Shown: positions 8,687 through 18,800, counted from the stretch's first letter. The stretch is DNA of 64,000 nt from Flavobacterium sp. SUN052 (GCF_028867935.1 NZ_JAPQNS010000002.1:558001-622000); one strand, 5' to 3'. Numbers and translations: made by a program. Notes: generated by a model from the letters alone, not told the origin.

Positions 8687-9294
8687 GCAACCTACGCGCA
8701 TTAACCGGTTTTTTCAGCGCTTGCCTGATCACCGTTAGCACCCTATCAACGGCGTATGGTCAGGTTAACGACAAGCTGCTTTACCTGGGTATTCACGCCA
8801 TAAATGACGTCTGGCGGCATAGCAGCATCAATTATGGGATTGGCATGAGTGGCCGGTTCCAGTATCCGCTTACCCCCAAAATTGCCATCACAGCCAGAGC
8901 AGGCCTGGAAGTGTACCGGATAACCGGGTCATACATAGTGCCAACCACCTCGCTCGGCTATGGCTATAATCCGATTTCGGGATATGGCTTCAATACGATC
9001 CAGAATAGTTTTTATGCCTATCCGGTAAACGCTACTGGTTACAACATACCCGTTATGCTTGGCCCCAGGGTTTACGTAACCAGGCAGTTGCACATCGACC
9101 TGAACGCGGGTGCTGATATAGCTGTCAGCCGTACTATGCTCACTGCGGTTCGTGTTGAACCAGAAATTGGCTACACCATACCACTCGGCAACGGTAAAAT
9201 GCTGGACATCAACACGAGTTATCTGACCAATTTTATCCAGGGTAGCGGGCTATTCTCGGTGGGAACAGCCTACGGCCTGCCCTTTCCACGATAA
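8683..9294 (+). CDS. Predicted outer membrane beta-barrel protein, hypothetical
   Basis: A 203-residue secreted protein. The signal peptide covers about residues 1-26 (ending STAYGQ), then alternating hydrophobic and aromatic strands such as GIGMSGRFQYPL, KIAITARAGLEVYRI and KMLDINTSYLTNFI fit a small porin-like barrel (outer-membrane beta-barrel superfamily). It overlaps the lipoprotein gene by 4 bases, so the two products are probably made in fixed ratio and may form one complex. It is followed by a strong hairpin shared with the convergent giant gene. No specific family is recognised. Confidence 0.7.
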   Translation: MSNLRALTGFFSACLITVSTLSTAYGQVNDKLLYLGIHAINDVWRHSSINYGIGMSGRFQYPLTPKIAITARAGLEVYRITGSYIVPTTSLGYGYNPISGYGFNTIQNSFYAYPVNATGYNIPVMLGPRVYVTRQLHIDLNAGADIAVSRTMLTAVRVEPEIGYTIPLGNGKMLDINTSYLTNFIQGSGLFSVGTAYGLPFPR

Positions 9295-9308
9295 ATTCGG
9301 CCTATTAC

Positions 9309-9345
9309 AACGAGACGCCCCGACTGGTAGCCGGGGCGTCTCGTT
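9309..9345. terminator. Bidirectional terminator hairpin
   Basis: A perfect 14-base stem (9309-9322 with 9332-9345, core GAGACGCCCCG) and 9-base loop sit between the convergent barrel gene and the 2021-residue giant gene. It should terminate from both sides. Confidence 0.75.
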
Positions 9346-9361
9346 CAATTGCATTCTTCAT

Positions 9362-12300
9362 TTACCGTCCAGACTTAACAATTTTTCCAATTGTAATAGG
9401 CACGCAAAACGTTGGACAAGGGGTGACTGGAGCAGCGCAGTCGATAGGCAGGTTGTTTTCCGAGATGTACGGATCGCCACCAATTATGTTGAACGACAGG
9501 TAATACGGATTAGCCGCTGCCGAAGCATCTACTAAGCTCGTTGGGTTGGTTGGCGAGTTCGCCACCGAACCAATCTGCACCCAGCCATCCACAATGCCAT
9601 CTTTATCCAGTGCCGAACCGTCCAGACCCGTCGGGTCAAGCGGTGATGCCACAACCGGCCGTTGAACCGTAGCCACGCTGTAACCACTTGGGTGAGTATA
9701 GCTTAGGGTATACGTTCCCGGTGTACCGTCAGTTATAAACTGATACGAACCGTCGGAGCCATTTTTAATGATCGTGACGCTACCGGGTCCGGTTACGCGG
9801 ATCGTTCCACCAGTCAGGATCGTGTTCGTTGCGTAGCAGTAGATATAGCCAATTGGGTCGTATACACGACGTTTTACGCCAAGGTCAACCGTTGGGTTAT
9901 TCACAGCAAGCCCTGTTCCACTGGGGTTGATAGTAATCACCGGAGAAAGGCCCGTTGTCGGATCTACGTCGGAATCACGGGTATCGTCGCCCGCATTGGT
10001 TTTGTCAGAGATCAGGCACCCAACCGTTTCGCTGGCTGGCAGTGTAAACTTGAGTTGATACTCGCCCTGTGGCAACCCAGTGAACGCATAGAGACCGCTG
10101 GCACTGGTAACCGTGGTTGCAAAAGGCAGAGTGCTTCTAACATTGTTGACCACTGTAAACAGCTCGACCGTGACGTTGGCAACACCCGGCTCATTAGGGT
10201 CCTGTAGGCCATTGTTGTTGTTATCTTTCCAGACAAAATTACCGATACTACCCGTTGTTGGATTCACCAGGGCCAGGTCTACCGTGCGAATATCACGCTG
10301 GGCAGGGTCAGAGGGCACCACCGGAACAGCATCACTCCGTCCCGTTATCGGACTAAAATCGCTGTCGGTTGCTTCGTTGGCCGACGAACTGTTTTGCTTG
10401 CTGCTCACCACGCAGGTCAGCGGCAACGTTGGCGTATCTACCGCTACGGTGTAAGTACCCTGTGGCAGATTGTTGAATAGGTAATTGCCAGTTGAGTTGG
10501 TGAACTCGCAGGCAAGCAACTGCGCCCGAATTTCGCCCCCACTATTAGTAGTCGTATGCACGTTCAGGTAGAGTTTGTTGGCCAACAGCAGACTTGCCTG
10601 ACCAGCCGTCAACGTGGTACTGGCTACGAAATTTCCGGCATACGTATCTGTTGGGAAGCCCAGTGGCACCAGGTCAACAATTACCGGACCGTTGGTTCCG
10701 GCCACGCCCGTGTGGATATGAGCCATTGTTACCATGCCCGTCAGATTGCTAAAGCCGGCCATCATTTCGAGTACGTTGGTTGTTGGGTTAAAGTTGGCAT
10801 ATACCAAACCTGTACCACTGGTTGGTACTGATGGGTTTTGTTGCGACCCACTCAATACACCCCGAACCACGTAGTTACCGTCGCCATTGAGCAACTTCAT
10901 ACCTACGTTGGCCACACCTGTAGCGCCATCGTTCTGAATACCATCGTTATTGGTGTCTTTCCAAACATAGTCGCCAATGCTACCCAATGGCAATGGACTG
11001 AAACCAGCATCGGCTTTTGGATAATCCCGTTGCGCCAGATTGGCTGGGTTAATCACGATAACCGGAGTTTCGCCTGTTTGATCGATCTTGCTGTTAGTTG
11101 CATCATTTGGTGTGACAACCGTTTGCGCCGTTGGCTGGCAATAGAAAGGCACCGTTGTCAGATCGACCTGTATTTTATAGTTACCAGCGGGCAAACCCGT
11201 AAAGGTGTATTCACCTACTGTTGAGGTTGTTGTAGCTGCTACTACCATGTATTGGCCGGGGGTGCTGGTTTCCTGTAAGAGGTTTACCACCACATTGCTC
11301 ATCCCACTGTTGGGACCATCATCCTGAATACCGTTACCGTTGGCATCTTTCCAGACAAAATCACCAATACTGCCAAGCAGCGGAATCAAACCCGCGTCCA
11401 CCGTTGGGTTATATTCCCCAGCCGATAAGCTGTAAATACCAGTAGTACCGCTCTGTCCCGTCAGGCTCACAATATCGCTGTCGGAAGCATCAGCACCCGT
11501 GTTAGACGTGGTAAACGTGGTATTAGCCGGAGCCGTGAAAACTACATAGTAACTACCCGGCACCAGATTGCTGAACAGATAATTGCCGTTGCTGTTTGTT
11601 AGCGTGGTGGCTAGTGGCACACTGCTGGTAGTGCTGAACAGCGTCGCCGTCACGTTGGCAACACCCGTCTCGGTACCATCCTGCTGACCGTTGCCATTGG
11701 TATCATACCACACGTAATCACCCAAACTTGCCACGCAGGAGGTTGGCGTTAACGTCATCGATTGAATCGCGGTACAATTACCATTCGTTCCCTGCCCTCT
11801 TACATAATAAACCGTAGTGGCCGAAATGGAGAATGACTGTTGCCCGTTCAGTGCATTTGTGTTAGCCTGCGCATCAGCCAGCGTCGCAAAAATAGAGTAG
11901 GTTGTTGCTGGACCCGTCTGTACAAAAGCAGTGTATGAAAGCGGGAAACCTGAACAAACCGTTGTGCTGACCGCCGTGAAGGATGGAAGTGGCGACACTG
12001 TCAACGTCGCAACAGCCGAGCCAGAACAAGCTGAGCCAGCAGCCGTCTGCGCTACTAATACGTAATAATAAGTACCCACGCTGGCATTTGCCGCGGGAGA
12101 ATAGGTCAGGCTAGTAGCTCCATTAATAAGAGCCCCCACCGATGAAGAGCTACTGCTGGGACCATACCATTGATAGGTAACAGCTGTTCCGCTGGTGATG
12201 CTGGCAGCAATCGACTGGAAAGCAGTACCCGAACACACAGATTGATTTGAGCCAGACGTAAGCGCCACTACCGGCTGAACGCAGGGCGTCAGACAGTTGG

Positions 12301-15300
12301 GGGCTGTTACATTCTGAACAGCGGTGCAGCTGGCCAGAGAGGTAGCCGTCAGTACATCGTTCGTTCCAGCCGAAATGCCGGTTACGGTGAAACTGCCTCC
12401 GTTACGAGTGATAGGTTGTCCGAGAACATCGGTAATAACAGCCGTTGTGGGCGTAACTGATCCCACAATATCGTATGTCGAGCCATTTACCGCGCACACC
12501 GTCGAGAACGTAATAACCGGCCTGGGTGAAACGACAATCTGAACAAAGGCGGTGGTTGAGCAGAACGGTGAACTACTCACCGTTACAGTAAACGTGTTTA
12601 CCCCTGCCGTGGCCAGGCCCGTGATCGTAGCCGTTGCGGTAGACCCTCCCGACACTACGGCACCAGCAGGTGCTGCCCAACTATAGGTGTAGCTACCCGC
12701 CGGACTGACCGTAGCAAACACGGTAACCGGTTCATTCACACAAACCGTGCTGCTGGTTGCCTGGGCTGTAGCTACTGGGGGAACGCAGGCGCATGAGAAT
12801 GGAGCCACAACAACAACCTCATCGATAAAACAATCGTTACTACCGTTGTAGAAACGAACCGTGTAGGTACCCCCCGCGTTGGGCGCGTTAGACACTATAT
12901 TGAGGGGAAATGTGGTGCCGATAGCTGTTGCTGTCGAATACGCGAAACCCGTTGTTACCGTACCCGAAATTACGGAGTAGCGGTTAACGTTTGAGATACT
13001 ACTTGGAATAGTGACCAAACCGTTATTCTGACTTGCTGTACCGCTACAGGTAGCCGCTGTAGTGGTCAGGCTAACGCTGACAGGCAATTGACACACCACA
13101 GCCGCATCGTACGTGTGAATGTTGTTGCCCGACATCCCTACTGTCAGTGAGGTAACGAGGTTACTACCCGACAAACTGAAATCATTGTCGGCCAAATCAT
13201 TACCACCGGCATTCGTTGGCGAAGCAGCGGTATAGCTGGCCAGCGCCGTTTGGTTGGTAGCTATGCGTAGTTCATACGCCCCTCCCCGAACCAGCGCCAA
13301 ATTGTAGCGAACAGCGCTGGTGCTTGTTCCCGTTGCCGACGAGAAATAATATTCACCTTTTGTGTTGGTCACCGCCGTAGCTACCAAGGTTCCGCTTTGA
13401 TACAAGCCCACTGTAACGCTGGCAATAGGCGTTTCGTTGGGGTCTTGAATACCATCGCTATCGCTATCGAGCCAAACCCGGTTCCCAATCTCGACCGGAG
13501 CCGGATCGCACAGGGCTACCGGTAGACCAAGGCCGTTAGCTTTTCCGTAGGTTGCGCCATTATCGCTAATTGTATTGTAGAGTTGGTAGCGTTTCTGATT
13601 GGAACCTGTTGTATTGTCATGCCAGACTGTTCCTCCCGACCAGGTCACAAGCGGGTCCATATTAATGCTAACCGTGGCGTTGGTACCTGGAATAATTACG
13701 GCTCCCCCCTGAGAGGTTTCCTGGTGCGTCGTGAGGTAGTTATCTTCGCAGTAAAATTCACCATTGCCTGGACCCTGCTCGTTTGTTGGTCCGCAACCAA
13801 TCAAGGTACCCGCTGAAGGCGAACTGACGGCCCCCCCCGATTCCAGTACCCAGCTACTACCTTGTAATCTGGCACGAAGCATATCTCCCCCAATATAACC
13901 GCTGTACCGATCTGTACTAGTGGCACCGGTAGGGGGAACCTGTTCGTAACCGAGTTGATGTCCGGCTCGATCCATAAAGGAGAGCACCATGTCGCCATTA
14001 TCGGTAAAGTCAATATCCGACAGAATGGGTTGAGGACGTGAGGTGCGATAAACGTTCGGACTAGACGACAACGTGGTGGTGTGGAAATCGCTAAATAGCG
14101 ATGTCCACGTCTCCCATTGATCACCATTTGGCCATTGAGTGTGAACCAGCCCTTTAGGATACGTTAAAGGGGCCGAGAAAACACTGGCTGAATTGAATGT
14201 CTGGGTAATCTCATCCATTTCATAAATGGATGCCGACAGGTTCGCTGATGTACTACCAGGGCTTTCTGCGGTACAAACTACCCCTACGTACACTTTCCCC
14301 CGATACACAGAAACGGCAAAGGGTCGTGCCACGCCATTGGTACAGGAGGCAGTAGCTGGCAGAGGAACCTGAGTCAAGTCTCCCGCTACCAGACTGGCTT
14401 TTGCCGGGTTACCTATATTGAGAATTAATAATTGCCGGTTAAATAAGTCAACAACGTATAATTTGGAACCATCATCTGACAAGGCCATACTACCCAGCCC
14501 CACTTTACCAATCAGGCTAAATGAGTTAGGGTCAGCGCTACTGGTCGTTGGGTCGTTAGGCAGTGTTCGATTACCTAATTGCGATTGTCCAAGGTTGAGG
14601 TTAAACGGGGCTGCTTCCAGATCGACGTACAGGCTCCCGTTAGTCGTGCTGCCGGTAGCATTGCTGGTGCTGTAAATACCTCCTAAACCACCTAATCCCA
14701 AGCTTACATGGCGTTTTAGAAAAGCAGCAGAAAAAAGTTTGTTCGTTTCGCGTTGATAGGCCATGCCCCACACGCTACCTATTTGACCAGCGTCGGCAAT
14801 AGCTGTTGGATTTACATTACTCGTTACATTATTAGAACCAGAGAGAGTACTGATAGCCGAATAAGGAAATGTTACCGCCACGTGTTGCCCCGAAACATTA
14901 CTCCCGGTAGCGGTGCCACTCACAAAGCATGCTACACTCAGCAGGGGACTACTATCACAGTACTCACTCGGAAAATTAACCCCGTAGTTGGCCGTTGTGG
15001 CGCTGCTCGCGGTAACGAACTGAACCGATGTACCACTGCCTGTTGTGGCTGTCCCGGATGCCGCACTATATAGGCCCACTTGCTGGCCTGTAAACTCCAG
15101 TCGCAGTTTGGCTCCCGAAGCTGTAACTCCCGAGTTTGGAAAGCTGTAACTGCCATCCAAGCCGGTAGTTACTGATACCGGACTACCCGTTACGGGATAG
15201 GCCGTAACAATGATACCTGGAAATCCCGGCTCACCAATTGCCGAAGTAATCGATGAAATGGGTGTGTCTTGCAAGCCGTTGGCGTTGAAGTCCCGAAACA

Positions 15301-15427
15301 CCTTTCCGGCAACCTGCGCCTGCGCGTCGAACGCCATCCATGACCCCAAAATGAGCAGTAATATGCCAGTGAGAACAGATCGTACTAGAGAAGAAATGCG
15401 ACTAAATGATAGGTAATTATTATGCAT
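9362..15427 (-). CDS. Large secreted SdrD_B-repeat protein with propeller-like and CHRD modules
   Basis: A 2021-residue secreted or surface protein. The signal peptide covers about residues 1-36 (ends DAQAQ). Order of parts: SdrD_B-like domain (40-150, KVFRDFNANGLQD); propeller-like module (about 154-645, ending CDPAPVEIGNRVW); SdrD_B (646-780); Ig/PKD-like stretches (780-1225); SdrD_B domains starting near 1229, 1354, 1481 and 1731, each with a DxNxNGxxD calcium-loop motif; a CHRD domain inside the 1481 unit; and a C-terminal beta domain ending in CVPITIGKIVKSGR. The start at 15427 is preferred over a longer frame to 15541, because it aligns with the larger paralogue's start and leader. No T9SS tail is seen. 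A role in adhesion, matrix or sheath is likely but not proven. Confidence 0.88.
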   Translation of the reverse strand: MHNNYLSFSRISSLVRSVLTGILLLILGSWMAFDAQAQVAGKVFRDFNANGLQDTPISSITSAIGEPGFPGIIVTAYPVTGSPVSVTTGLDGSYSFPNSGVTASGAKLRLEFTGQQVGLYSAASGTATTGSGTSVQFVTASSATTANYGVNFPSEYCDSSPLLSVACFVSGTATGSNVSGQHVAVTFPYSAISTLSGSNNVTSNVNPTAIADAGQIGSVWGMAYQRETNKLFSAAFLKRHVSLGLGGLGGIYSTSNATGSTTNGSLYVDLEAAPFNLNLGQSQLGNRTLPNDPTTSSADPNSFSLIGKVGLGSMALSDDGSKLYVVDLFNRQLLILNIGNPAKASLVAGDLTQVPLPATASCTNGVARPFAVSVYRGKVYVGVVCTAESPGSTSANLSASIYEMDEITQTFNSASVFSAPLTYPKGLVHTQWPNGDQWETWTSLFSDFHTTTLSSSPNVYRTSRPQPILSDIDFTDNGDMVLSFMDRAGHQLGYEQVPPTGATSTDRYSGYIGGDMLRARLQGSSWVLESGGAVSSPSAGTLIGCGPTNEQGPGNGEFYCEDNYLTTHQETSQGGAVIIPGTNATVSINMDPLVTWSGGTVWHDNTTGSNQKRYQLYNTISDNGATYGKANGLGLPVALCDPAPVEIGNRVWLDSDSDGIQDPNETPIASVTVGLYQSGTLVATAVTNTKGEYYFSSATGTSTSAVRYNLALVRGGAYELRIATNQTALASYTAASPTNAGGNDLADNDFSLSGSNLVTSLTVGMSGNNIHTYDAAVVCQLPVSVSLTTTAATCSGTASQNNGLVTIPSSISNVNRYSVISGTVTTGFAYSTATAIGTTFPLNIVSNAPNAGGTYTVRFYNGSNDCFIDEVVVVAPFSCACVPPVATAQATSSTVCVNEPVTVFATVSPAGSYTYSWAAPAGAVVSGGSTATATITGLATAGVNTFTVTVSSSPFCSTTAFVQIVVSPRPVITFSTVCAVNGSTYDIVGSVTPTTAVITDVLGQPITRNGGSFTVTGISAGTNDVLTATSLASCTAVQNVTAPNCLTPCVQPVVALTSGSNQSVCSGTAFQSIAASITSGTAVTYQWYGPSSSSSSVGALINGATSLTYSPAANASVGTYYYVLVAQTAAGSACSGSAVATLTVSPLPSFTAVSTTVCSGFPLSYTAFVQTGPATTYSIFATLADAQANTNALNGQQSFSISATTVYYVRGQGTNGNCTAIQSMTLTPTSCVASLGDYVWYDTNGNGQQDGTETGVANVTATLFSTTSSVPLATTLTNSNGNYLFSNLVPGSYYVVFTAPANTTFTTSNTGADASDSDIVSLTGQSGTTGIYSLSAGEYNPTVDAGLIPLLGSIGDFVWKDANGNGIQDDGPNSGMSNVVVNLLQETSTPGQYMVVAATTTSTVGEYTFTGLPAGNYKIQVDLTTVPFYCQPTAQTVVTPNDATNSKIDQTGETPVIVINPANLAQRDYPKADAGFSPLPLGSIGDYVWKDTNNDGIQNDGATGVANVGMKLLNGDGNYVVRGVLSGSQQNPSVPTSGTGLVYANFNPTTNVLEMMAGFSNLTGMVTMAHIHTGVAGTNGPVIVDLVPLGFPTDTYAGNFVASTTLTAGQASLLLANKLYLNVHTTTNSGGEIRAQLLACEFTNSTGNYLFNNLPQGTYTVAVDTPTLPLTCVVSSKQNSSSANEATDSDFSPITGRSDAVPVVPSDPAQRDIRTVDLALVNPTTGSIGNFVWKDNNNNGLQDPNEPGVANVTVELFTVVNNVRSTLPFATTVTSASGLYAFTGLPQGEYQLKFTLPASETVGCLISDKTNAGDDTRDSDVDPTTGLSPVITINPSGTGLAVNNPTVDLGVKRRVYDPIGYIYCYATNTILTGGTIRVTGPGSVTIIKNGSDGSYQFITDGTPGTYTLSYTHPSGYSVATVQRPVVASPLDPTGLDGSALDKDGIVDGWVQIGSVANSPTNPTSLVDASAAANPYYLSFNIIGGDPYISENNLPIDCAAPVTPCPTFCVPITIGKIVKSGR
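10500..10875 (-). other. CHRD domain nested in an SdrD_B unit
   Basis: Within the 2021-residue protein, about residues 1517-1642 read as a CHRD domain. It begins near RGVLSGSQQNP, contains MVTMAHIHTGVAG and ends NSGGEIRAQLL, all typical of CHRD. It splits an SdrD_B domain whose first half ends GVANVGMKLLNGDGNY and whose second half resumes TNSTGNYLFNNLPQGTY. The larger paralogue lacks it. Confidence 0.75.
13490..14965 (-). repeat. Propeller-like module, copy in the smaller giant protein
   Basis: About 490 residues from EYCDSSPLL to CDPAPVEIGNRVW. Recurrent landmarks are GMAYQR, AAFLKRHV, KVGLGSMALSDDG, FAVSVYRGKVYVGVVC, ILSDIDFTDNGDMVLSFMD and YGKANGLG. The same landmarks recur three times in the larger protein. 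The strand pattern suggests a beta-propeller; this is inference. Confidence 0.7.
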
Positions 15428-15502
15428 AGCCTCAAGAAGAGTTGGTAGAAACCAAACGGATTGTACCGTTACTTCGGAGGGTCTAATCAAAATCAATGCC
15501 AA
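15428..15502 (-). promoter_or_regulatory. Conserved leader of the smaller giant gene
   Basis: The 75 bases directly before the start codon align, with about one gap, to the 73 bases before the start of the larger giant gene (30397-30469). Shared words on the coding strand include TTGGCAT, GTAACGG, CAACTCTT and a GAGG/GGAG-like stretch just before ATG. This marks a shared promoter or 5' UTR. Confidence 0.6.
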
Positions 15503-15542
15503 TACTTTCCGCAACAAAATAGACAAACCGCATTTACCCACT

Positions 15543-15591
15543 TATTCATGTATACTCAGGCAAATCATGAATACATAACATCCTATTCATG
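15543..15591. promoter_or_regulatory. Three TATTCATG half-sites upstream of the smaller giant gene
   Basis: TATTCATG at 15543-15550, its inverse CATGAATA at 15566-15573, and TATTCATG again at 15584-15591. They lie 116-164 bases before the start codon in an AT-rich gap and look like an operator array for a dimeric regulator. The rest of the gap to the hairpin at 15765 is AT-rich with no gene. Confidence 0.35.
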
Positions 15592-15764
15592 TTTCGATTA
15601 TGAAGCAAAAATGTAGTCACACATTCAGGTAAGTATATATATTTTTCCTTTTAAATGGTCAATACAGTAAAAATTGGCACAAAAAAATTATTTTTTGTAA
15701 ATAAATACTTTACTTAAAAAGTTACTTAAAAAAGGACAATGAAGCGAATAAAGGGTTGAAGAGG

Positions 15765-15818
15765 TATTACACCAAACGCCCCGGCTACCTTTCGGCAACC
15801 GGGGCGTTTGGTGTAATA
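15765..15818. terminator. 20-bp perfect stem hairpin after the larger giant gene
   Basis: 15765-15784 pairs perfectly with 15799-15818 (core ACCAAACGCCCCGG) around a 14-base loop. It begins 20 bases beyond the stop of the 4852-residue gene on the minus strand and is its likely terminator. Confidence 0.7.
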
Positions 15819-15837
15819 CATCTTCTTTCTAATCAAC

Positions 15838-18800
15838 CTACCGCCCCGTCTTAACGACCTTCCCAAGTGTAATAGGAACGCACTTCGGACCCGTGATACA
15901 GGGGTTAACCAAACCAGCATTGATTGTTAAAATAAGCTGCCTGGTCGGATCGCTTGGTACCAGATCGATGATGGGCGAACGGCCCGTGGTGGGGTCTGCA
16001 TCACTATCCGTTTCATCGCCCACGCCCGGTTTTTTGTACTCACCCGTGATCACGCAATCAGCCGGTAAAGTAGTCTTGTCAAATTCCACAATGTAACGAC
16101 CTTCGGGCAGGTTCGAGAACAGGTATTTACCCGCCCCATCGGTGAAGGTAGTCGATACCACTGACGTTGATATAACGGTGGAGCCTACCGGGCTGGTTAC
16201 CTGGAGCAATCGCACCGTAACACCGGGCACACCCCGCTCACTACCCGCATCGTATTTCCCATTGACAATCAAATCTTTCCAGACGATATCCCCAATGGAA
16301 CCTAGCACTGGCACAAAGCCCGCATCGATGGTCGTATTGTTTTCACCCGACGTTAGTGTCACCGGTGCGGTAATCCCTCCTATCGGATTTGAATCCTTAG
16401 TCGTATCGGTACCACTCTGTGGCGTGGTAGCCGTGAAGCCCGCTGGGGTAGTGAAGCTCACCGAGTAGGGCACTCCCGGAGTCAAGCCCGTAAAGCTGTA
16501 GCACCCAATACCCGTTCCGCTGCTCAACGTCGTGGTCGTGGCGACTACGGTACCATTGCTAATGAGCGTAACTGTTACGCCCGAAAGTGGGGTATCGCCC
16601 GCATCCTGAATCCCATTGCGGTTGTTATCAGCAAACACTTTATCGCCCAGACTGGCCTTACAGTTCACCGAACTGATCAAAACTTCCTGCACAATAATCG
16701 CTTCGCATCGGGTCGGATCCGTCGGTTTCATATCCAGTTTGACAAAGATTGTCTCGCCTTCTGTAAACTGACTTGGGTCGAACTGCGTGATATACACCCG
16801 TTTGTTCGTTACCTTGTCTACGTAGAAGAACTCCGTTGTACCGGGCAGATTGAACGTAGCCGTCAAAGCCACAGGCGGATCGCTCCGACAAAGAGTCGCC
16901 GAAATAATGGTTGTTGTATAAGACATATACCGGCTACAGCTTTGGTTGTTGATCTCCAGTACATCGGTACCATTGGTAACCGTAACAGAGTAGCCAATGC
17001 TATCTTCGTACGTGAACGGCAATTGATAATTGCCTGAATTAGCTGGCGTTTCGGTCATTGAGGTTGGTATCAACACCGGTCGTTTCACTAGCGAATCTAG
17101 CGCCAGCATTCCTTTTTGACCCACTACGGACCAAGTTTCGCCTGCTGACGACGCCACTTGCAACACTTCGTACAACTCGAAGCGTTCTGTTAAATCATAT
17201 TCTACCCGGAAGCAGTTGCAGGGGTCCAGAATAACCAACGTAGGTCGGCGACGCAGGCCTGCGTCGATAGTCGGGTTATTGCGGGCCGTACTGCTGGCTG
17301 GTTGCGAAACGTCAATGGTAACAACCTGCGAAAGACCCGTCAGCGGATTCACATCCGAATCCAGGGCGTCGTTGTTACCCACGTTAGCACTATTGGATAA
17401 TTGGCAAGTGGCCGACAAACTGGCAGGTATGATAAACTTGACCTGATAGTTGCCCGAAGGAAGATTAACAAACCCGTACAAGCCACTGTTACTGGTCACC
17501 GTCGTAGCTAGTGGAGTAGTACTGATTGTGCCGCTAACGACGGTATATAGCTGAACAATTACCCCATCTACACCTGGTTCACCAGAATCCTGCACCCCAT
17601 TATTGTTGGTATCTTTCCAGACAAAGTCGCCAATACTGCCCAGAAGCGGAATCAAGCCCGCATCCACGGTCAGGTTCTGCTCGCCAGCCGACAAGCTGTA
17701 AACGCCCGTCGAGCCTTTATTACCCGTCAGACTAGCTACATCCGAATCGGTTCCATCGGGTGCCACGTTCGGACTCGTGAAGGTCGTGCCAGTTGGTGCC
17801 GTGAACTTGACCACATAACCGCCTGGATTCAGATTGGTAAACAAATACTTACCGGAACCGTCAGTCAACGTCGTCGAGATTACCGTGCCAGAGGTAGCAT
17901 CACAAAGAGCAACCGTCACACTGGCGACGCCCGTTTCGGTACCATCCTGCTGACCATTGCCATTCAGATCAAACCACACATAGTCGCCCAGACTGGCTTT
18001 CAGCGGAATAAAGCCCGCATCAATCGTCGGGTTATTTTCACCACTGGTCAGCGTCACCGGTGCGGTAATGCCACCCACAGGGTTCGAGTCCTTAGTCGTA
18101 TCCGTGCCGCTCAAAGGAGTCGTAGCGGTGTAATCTCGTGGCGTGGTGAAACTAACCGAATACGGCACGCCGGGTGTTAGGCCGGTGAAGCTATAGCAGC
18201 CAATGCCCGTGCCACTACTCAACGTCGTCGTCGTGGCTACCACCGTACCATTACTAATCAGCGTGACAATCACGCCCGAAATCGGCGTATCGCCCGCATC
18301 CTGAATCCCATTCTTGTTATTGTCGGCAAAGACTTTATCCCCTAATGTGGCTGGTTTGTAGTAGCCCATGTCCACCGTGGGGTTGAACTCGTTGGCCGTC
18401 AGCGAGTACGTACCCGTCAGGCCCGTAGCGGGGTTACCATCTGAGTCACTAGCATCGTTACCCGTGTTCTGAGCCGTGGCCGTGAAGCCCGCTGGTACCG
18501 TGAAGCTTACCGAGTACACCTGCCCTGGCGTCAAGCCAGTGAAGCTGTAGAGACCCGACACCGACGTGACCGTCGTAGCCACCACTGTGCCCGACGAGAG
18601 CAAGGTGACCGTTACGCCTTGAATTGGTTTGTCGCCCGCATCCTGTTGGCCATTGGCGTTCACGTCTTCGAAGACATAATCACCCAAACCTGCCGTCAGC
18701 AGTACAAAACCCGCATCAATCGTGATGTTATTTTCCCCGGCGGTCAACGTCACCGGAGCCGTGATGCCGCCCACAGGGTTGCTGTCTACACTCCGGTCGG

